Of a stretch of DNA of 64,000 bases, positions 59,915 to 64,000 are shown one piece after another. Source of the DNA: Rhynchopus euleeides (taxonomy: Eukaryota > Euglenozoa > Diplonemea > Diplonemida > Diplonemidae); assembly GCA_963210315.1 (NCBI GenBank), contig OY723237.1, positions 558,001-622,000 on the forward strand, given 5' to 3'. Both the position numbers and the translations under genes were made by a program. The notes beneath the pieces were generated by a model that was given only the letters and a program-made list of their open reading frames with translations, had not been told where the DNA came from and searched no databases. How positions within the stretch are numbered: position 1 is the stretch's first letter; each line of letters opens with the position of its first letter.

Positions 59915-61024
59915 CTATACAGCACGCACAATCAGAGAACGGCCGTTTGGTGCGAAGACCCACCTCCCACAGGGGCTGAGGGCAACACTGAAACCACATG
60001 ACCCCATTTGCCCCAAGCTCTGCAAGGTGCTGAGGGTGAACAACTCTGTGCGACCCGAAAAGGACACTGCCACAACATCAGTTGAATGTGACACGCCAAC
60101 ACAGGAGGGCACTGATGGGAGGGCCACAGAACGGATGCAGGAAAGGGTGGCTGTGCACCACACCTTCAGAGACTTGTCTTGAGAGCATGACACCAGGTGC
60201 TGATCGTCGCTGGTAATGGCTATACCGGACACACTATTTGTGTGCTCACGCAGGGTGTCGGTGTGGGTGAGGGTGCTGATGTCATACACACGGATGGTGC
60301 CGTCCCTTGAACCGGTGAAGATCCTCGTAGTTGATACTGCAATCCCATAAACAGTGCTGGTGTGACCCTCCAGCACTGTGGCACTTGGTGTGCCCTCCAG
60401 GTCCCACACACACACCTTCCCACTGCCAGCACCCGACACAAGGCGCCCACTGTGTGTCCACGCTGCACTCCACACAGATGTGTCGTGCCCCTGCAGACAC
60501 CACACCTGTTCCCATGATGCTGTCAGCCACACGCAGATGGTGTTGTCAAGTGAGCCTGTTGCCAGCCACGTCCCACACACTGAGAACGCAGTGCACCAAA
60601 TGATCTTCTCCCCATGTGTGAGGTCCGCCACCTCAGCAGCAGTCATGGTGTCAAACACAGTGATGTGTCCTGCATCGTACACCACTGAACACAGCCTGCC
60701 ACACCTCGACAGTGCGACGCTCTTAACAAACACGGCACGCCCACTGTTGTAGACTGCGGGTGCCTTGACATGCGGCCAGCAGCGCACCAGCTGCACACTA
60801 TCCCCGTCCTCCAAACCGGTGTTGGCGACGAGCTCTGCATCGTCCAGCTCCTCCTCACACCCTTCGATGCGTGCCGCCAGCCCTGCAGCCTCGCGGTCTT
60901 CGTTGATGGAACCCGCGAACATCTCGTTGAGCGCATCCGCTTTCAGGCTGAGCACGGTCCCTCCATCCGGAACACCGACGACACAGCTCCGCCCACTGTC
61001 GACATGCCGCACCGACACATCCAT
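59915..61024 (-). CDS. Ubl-WD40 protein, paralogue F
   Basis: 369 residues from the ATG at 61024, tandem sister of paralogue E. Ubiquitin-like N-terminus plus one seven-bladed propeller. The intact frame and conserved blade ends suggest function. The short spacer after E repeats sequence found upstream of E. Confidence 0.9.
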   Translation of the reverse strand: MDVSVRHVDSGRSCVVGVPDGGTVLSLKADALNEMFAGSINEDREAAGLAARIEGCEEELDDAELVANTGLEDGDSVQLVRCWPHVKAPAVYNSGRAVFVKSVALSRCGRLCSVVYDAGHITVFDTMTAAEVADLTHGEKIIWCTAFSVCGTWLATGSLDNTICVWLTASWEQVWCLQGHDTSVWSAAWTHSGRLVSGAGSGKVCVWDLEGTPSATVLEGHTSTVYGIAVSTTRIFTGSRDGTIRVYDISTLTHTDTLREHTNSVSGIAITSDDQHLVSCSQDKSLKVWCTATLSCIRSVALPSVPSCVGVSHSTDVVAVSFSGRTELFTLSTLQSLGQMGSCGFSVALSPCGRWVFAPNGRSLIVRAV

Positions 61025-61233
61025 CTCACCCACCTCTATTCCCCTCCCCGCAACCGCACGGTGTTGCAATTCTGGTTTCTGATGTGAGCATGCGGTGTTG
61101 GTGGGACACGCCGACACGACGAACAGTCAGAGGCAGTGTGGTTGGATGGGGCTTGGGAGGGTGGGCGAAGGGGCTTTCTGCGTTCCATTCCCTTCGATAT
61201 GTATTGCATGAAGATTGCTACGGAAGATAATGG

Positions 61234-62379
61234 TTAAGTGCTGCCCCCATGCGGCACATCATACACAGCACACATATGTGTTGACGGCCGTTCTGACATG
61301 AAGACCCACCTCCCACAGGGGCTGAGCGCAACACTGCCCCCCTCTGATTCCATCTGTCCCAAGGCTTGCAAGGTGCTGAGGGTGAACAGCTCTGTGACAT
61401 CGTCAGAAGTAGACACTGCCACGACATCACCTGGCTGTGACACGGCGACATAGTAGGGGTCAGAACAAGACAGGACCACAGAACGGATGCAGGTGAGGGT
61501 GGCTATGCACCACACCCTCAGAGACAGGTCGTGAGAGCACGACACCAGGTGCTCGTCGTTGGCAAGGGCGATGTCATTCACAGATTCTGTGTGCTCACGC
61601 AGGGTGTCGGTGTGGGTGCGGGTGATGATGTCATACACACGGATGGTGCCGTCCGCTGACCCGGTGAAGATCCTCGTAGTTGACACTGCAATCCCATAAA
61701 CAATTCCGCTGTGACCCTCCAGCGGTGTGGCGCTTGGTGTGCCCTCCAGGTCCCACACGCGCACATCCCCATTCTCGTCACCCGACACAAGGCGCCCACA
61801 GTGTGTCCACGCTGCACTCCACACAGATGTGTCGTCCTGCAGACACCACACCTGTTCCCATGATGCTGTCAGCCACACACAGATGGTGCGGTTCGATGAG
61901 CACGTTGCCAGCCACGTCCCACACACTGAGAACGCAGTGTACCAAATGGCGTCCTCCCCATGTGTGAGGTCCGCCACCTCAGCAGCAGTCGTGGTGTCAA
62001 ACACAGTGATGTGTCCTCGATTGCCCCCCACTGAACACAGCCTGCCACATCTCGACAGTGCGATGTGCTCGGCACGCTCGTCATGCCCATCACGCTCACT
62101 GTTGTAAACTGCGGGTGCCTTGACATGCGGCCAGCAGCGCACCAGCTGCACACTATCCCCGTCCTCCAAACCGGTGTTGGCGACGAGCTCTGCATCGTCC
62201 AGCTCCTCCTCACACCCTTCGATGCGTGCCACCAGCCCTGCAGCCTCGCGGTCTTCGTTGATGGAACCCGCAAACATCTCGTTGAGCGCATCCGCCTTCA
62301 GGCTGAGCACGGTCCCTCCATCCGGAACACCGACGACACAGCTCCGCCCACTGTCGACATGCCGCACCGACACATCCAT
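61234..62379 (-). CDS. Ubl-WD40 protein, paralogue G
   Basis: 381 residues from the ATG at 62379. Same Ubl plus WD40 layout; blades end TICVW, DVRVW, TIRVYD and SLRVW, with its own C-terminus (MSERPSTHMCAVYDVPHGGST). It is more diverged than the E/F pair, so probably an older member. It is the first gene of the WD40 array in the direction of transcription. Confidence 0.9.
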   Translation of the reverse strand: MDVSVRHVDSGRSCVVGVPDGGTVLSLKADALNEMFAGSINEDREAAGLVARIEGCEEELDDAELVANTGLEDGDSVQLVRCWPHVKAPAVYNSERDGHDERAEHIALSRCGRLCSVGGNRGHITVFDTTTAAEVADLTHGEDAIWYTAFSVCGTWLATCSSNRTICVWLTASWEQVWCLQDDTSVWSAAWTHCGRLVSGDENGDVRVWDLEGTPSATPLEGHSGIVYGIAVSTTRIFTGSADGTIRVYDIITRTHTDTLREHTESVNDIALANDEHLVSCSHDLSLRVWCIATLTCIRSVVLSCSDPYYVAVSQPGDVVAVSTSDDVTELFTLSTLQALGQMESEGGSVALSPCGRWVFMSERPSTHMCAVYDVPHGGST

Positions 62380-62997
62380 CTCACCCACCTCTATTCCCCT
62401 CCCCGCAACCGCACGGTGCTCACACACAGGCGCGATTCTGACTCCTGAGATGGGTGGAGTGGACGTGCTGTGTTGGTGGGGGATAGTGCCACGGGTGGAC
62501 GACAAGCAACCACAGGGACATGGCAAAGGGAGGGTTGCTGCAGTGGGACACTTCCGCGCTATGCCCGAGTGGCACGTCATGTCAGGTCAGGTCGTCGCAT
62601 CCAGTCAATATCACTTTCGGTTTGGGGAGGGGGGGGGGGGGCGGGGGGTAGTGAAGTAGAAGCAGAAGGAAGCACAAAGATGATCTCCCTTCACTCGGTA
62701 TGCAGGCTTGGGTTTGGGGGGGGGGGGGGGGTGGGGTGCGGGTGGGGGTTGCGTTGACAGCTTCCACACACCCTCGCGTCGTGTGAAGCGTGTGGGGCGG
62801 GCGCGGTGCGGAGCACAGGGGGGGGAGGGGTGGAGGGTGTTGAGTGAGTGGCTCATTTTGACAAGCGACACGTTTCCTCTCTCGCATTGGGTGTGTCTGA
62901 GAACAATACACAGCAGGTGGGGCTGGGTGGGGGTGGGTGGGGGCTCCAGCCTGTGGGCCCACCCCCCCTCCACCCCACCCCGACTGCCAGAAACGAA
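62380..62997. other. Intergenic region with G runs
   Basis: Long G runs on plus at 62625-62649 and 62714-62735, followed by a copy of the dispersed motif (GCGTTGACAGCTTCCACACA, about 62749). No gene. Confidence 0.5.
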
Positions 62998-63974
62998 TCA
63001 GTCCTGCCGGGTGCACAGCGCCTCCATGACACCGAGCGACACGGGCTGTGCTGCAAACCCATCTTCCTCCGTGTCGGCTTCGCACAGCCAGTGCGTCAGG
63101 TCCCTCTGTGTGTCCAGTTCTGCGGCCTCCGGCGCCGCTTTGCAGACGCTGCAGTAGGACAGCTGGCAGGTGCTGCAGCTGTGCATTTCCACCGTCTTCC
63201 CGGGGGTGCCGGTGGTGCAGCCACACTCGTCACACACGACGGGCCCCGATTCGCAGTCGGTGGGCTGCAGCAGATGACCTTTTGCACACAGCACCGCAAG
63301 CTGTCGAGGCAGAGAGGGTGTAGTGTAGTGTCGTGTGTAGTGTGTAGCGTGCAGTGTGCGCACAGAGGAGGAGGGGGGGGGGGTCCACAATATCATTCGA
63401 ATCATGTGCATACCTGGCGGGCCTGTGGCTGCCAATACACAGCAGGTGTCATCGTGTGCCCAGCGACACCGCAACCCTGTTGCGAAGGCGGGGGGGGTGA
63501 GGTTTGGTGATGGCGTCCGACACAACAAAAAGTGTCACTCCAACTCTGCCGCGCTACACTCCGTTTGATGCGTTGGCGCCTCTCTACACACACAAACAAA
63601 CACACAACACAGCCCCCGCCCCACGCACCACACTCACACCACACCCCACCACTCCATACCTCCTGCGCCCCACACCCATCACACAACGCGTAGAAGGGGC
63701 ACTCCCCGCAGACGACGCTGCTCCCCGACACCAGCGGGAACGCCCCACACCGCTCACACGACACATGCCCTTCCCAGGGCTGGGCGGCAGCCGCACCTCC
63801 ACCACCGCCCCCTTCCGCTCCTTCCAAGCCATGCGCTGCTGCAACCCTCTGCACGACCCGCCCCAACACGGCGGACCTCTTCTTGAGACTGGGCAGGGCC
63901 ACCGAAGGGGCGGCCCCCTCTGGGTGGACAGCATTGCTGCCGGCTGCTGCCAGGAGCTGTGGCTGTGGCGACAT
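62998..63974 (-). CDS. Cysteine-rich zinc-binding protein, 2 exons (may extend past window edge)
   Basis: Exon 63974-63660 (first ATG seen, MSPQPQLLAAAG) and exon 63300-62998 join in phase through a GTATGG donor and a CGACAG acceptor, giving 205 residues. After a Gly/Ala-rich N-terminus come two related Cys-rich modules, CERCGAF...VCGECPFYALCDGC and CDECGCT...SCSTCQLSYCSVC, similar in spacing to C1/DC1 or RING-like zinc folds. It may be a signalling adaptor or ubiquitin-related protein; I cannot say which. The frame is also open upstream towards the window end, so further exons may lie outside. Confidence 0.7.
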
Positions 63975-64000
63975 GGCCTCCACGCTGCGCGCAGCCCCGC

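Overview
This is a GC-rich, repeat-laden nuclear contig from a microbial eukaryote. Evidence: conventional GT-AG introns (donors mostly GTATGN, some GTACG), a P4-ATPase flippase, an AGC kinase, RFT1, an eIF4A-like DEAD-box protein, WD40 and ankyrin proteins, a PARP-type ADP-ribosyltransferase, a LINE-type retroelement and TA-targeting DNA transposons. From about 7 to 64 kb every host gene I can support is on the minus strand; only transposon genes and noise lie on plus. Long single-strand gene runs, plus pyrimidine tract/AG sites just upstream of several start codons, would fit a euglenozoan (for example diplonemid-like) lineage with polycistronic transcription and trans-splicing. That lineage call is inference: no spliced-leader gene or rRNA was seen.

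Layout. 1-5.2 kb: a 251-bp direct repeat (two copies) flanks about 4.2 kb of decaying minisatellite whose core can fold into small hairpins. 5.2-7.06 kb: low-complexity DNA, no supported gene. 7.07-22.3 kb: a ten-exon P4-ATPase gene on minus. Its last intron (7183-17266) holds a complete, opposite-strand non-LTR retrotransposon of about 10 kb, bounded by (AC)n tracts. The element has a coiled-coil ORF1, then a polyprotein with OTU protease-like, AP endonuclease-like, reverse transcriptase, RNase H and Cys/His parts, separated from ORF1 only by one in-frame UAG.

23-32 kb: a ubiquitin-like/DUF4116-repeat protein, a zinc finger-PH-AGC kinase, and an RFT1 homologue. 33.6-38.6 kb: an eight-exon gene joining ankyrin repeats, a coiled-coil region, a Ser/Thr kinase and a tankyrase-like PARP domain; its ankyrin exons are tandem duplications, and a ~0.6-0.7 kb direct repeat flanks the gene. 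39.9-40.6 kb: a 698-bp TIR element. 40.9-45.4 kb: a g-type lysozyme-like gene, a Ubl-WD40 gene, a truncated WD40 copy and a chimeric ORF. 45.7-50.6 kb: a pogo/jerky-like DDD transposon carrying a second TA-inserted element inside it. 50.8-53 kb: DEAD-box helicase and a two-repeat protein. 54-62.4 kb: five more Ubl-WD40 paralogues, two from a segmental duplication of 41.7-44.9 kb. 63-64 kb: a cysteine-rich zinc-binding protein gene at the window edge.

The genes form no recognisable pathway. The region looks like a single-direction gene array shaped by tandem gene and exon duplication, segmental duplication and nested mobile elements.
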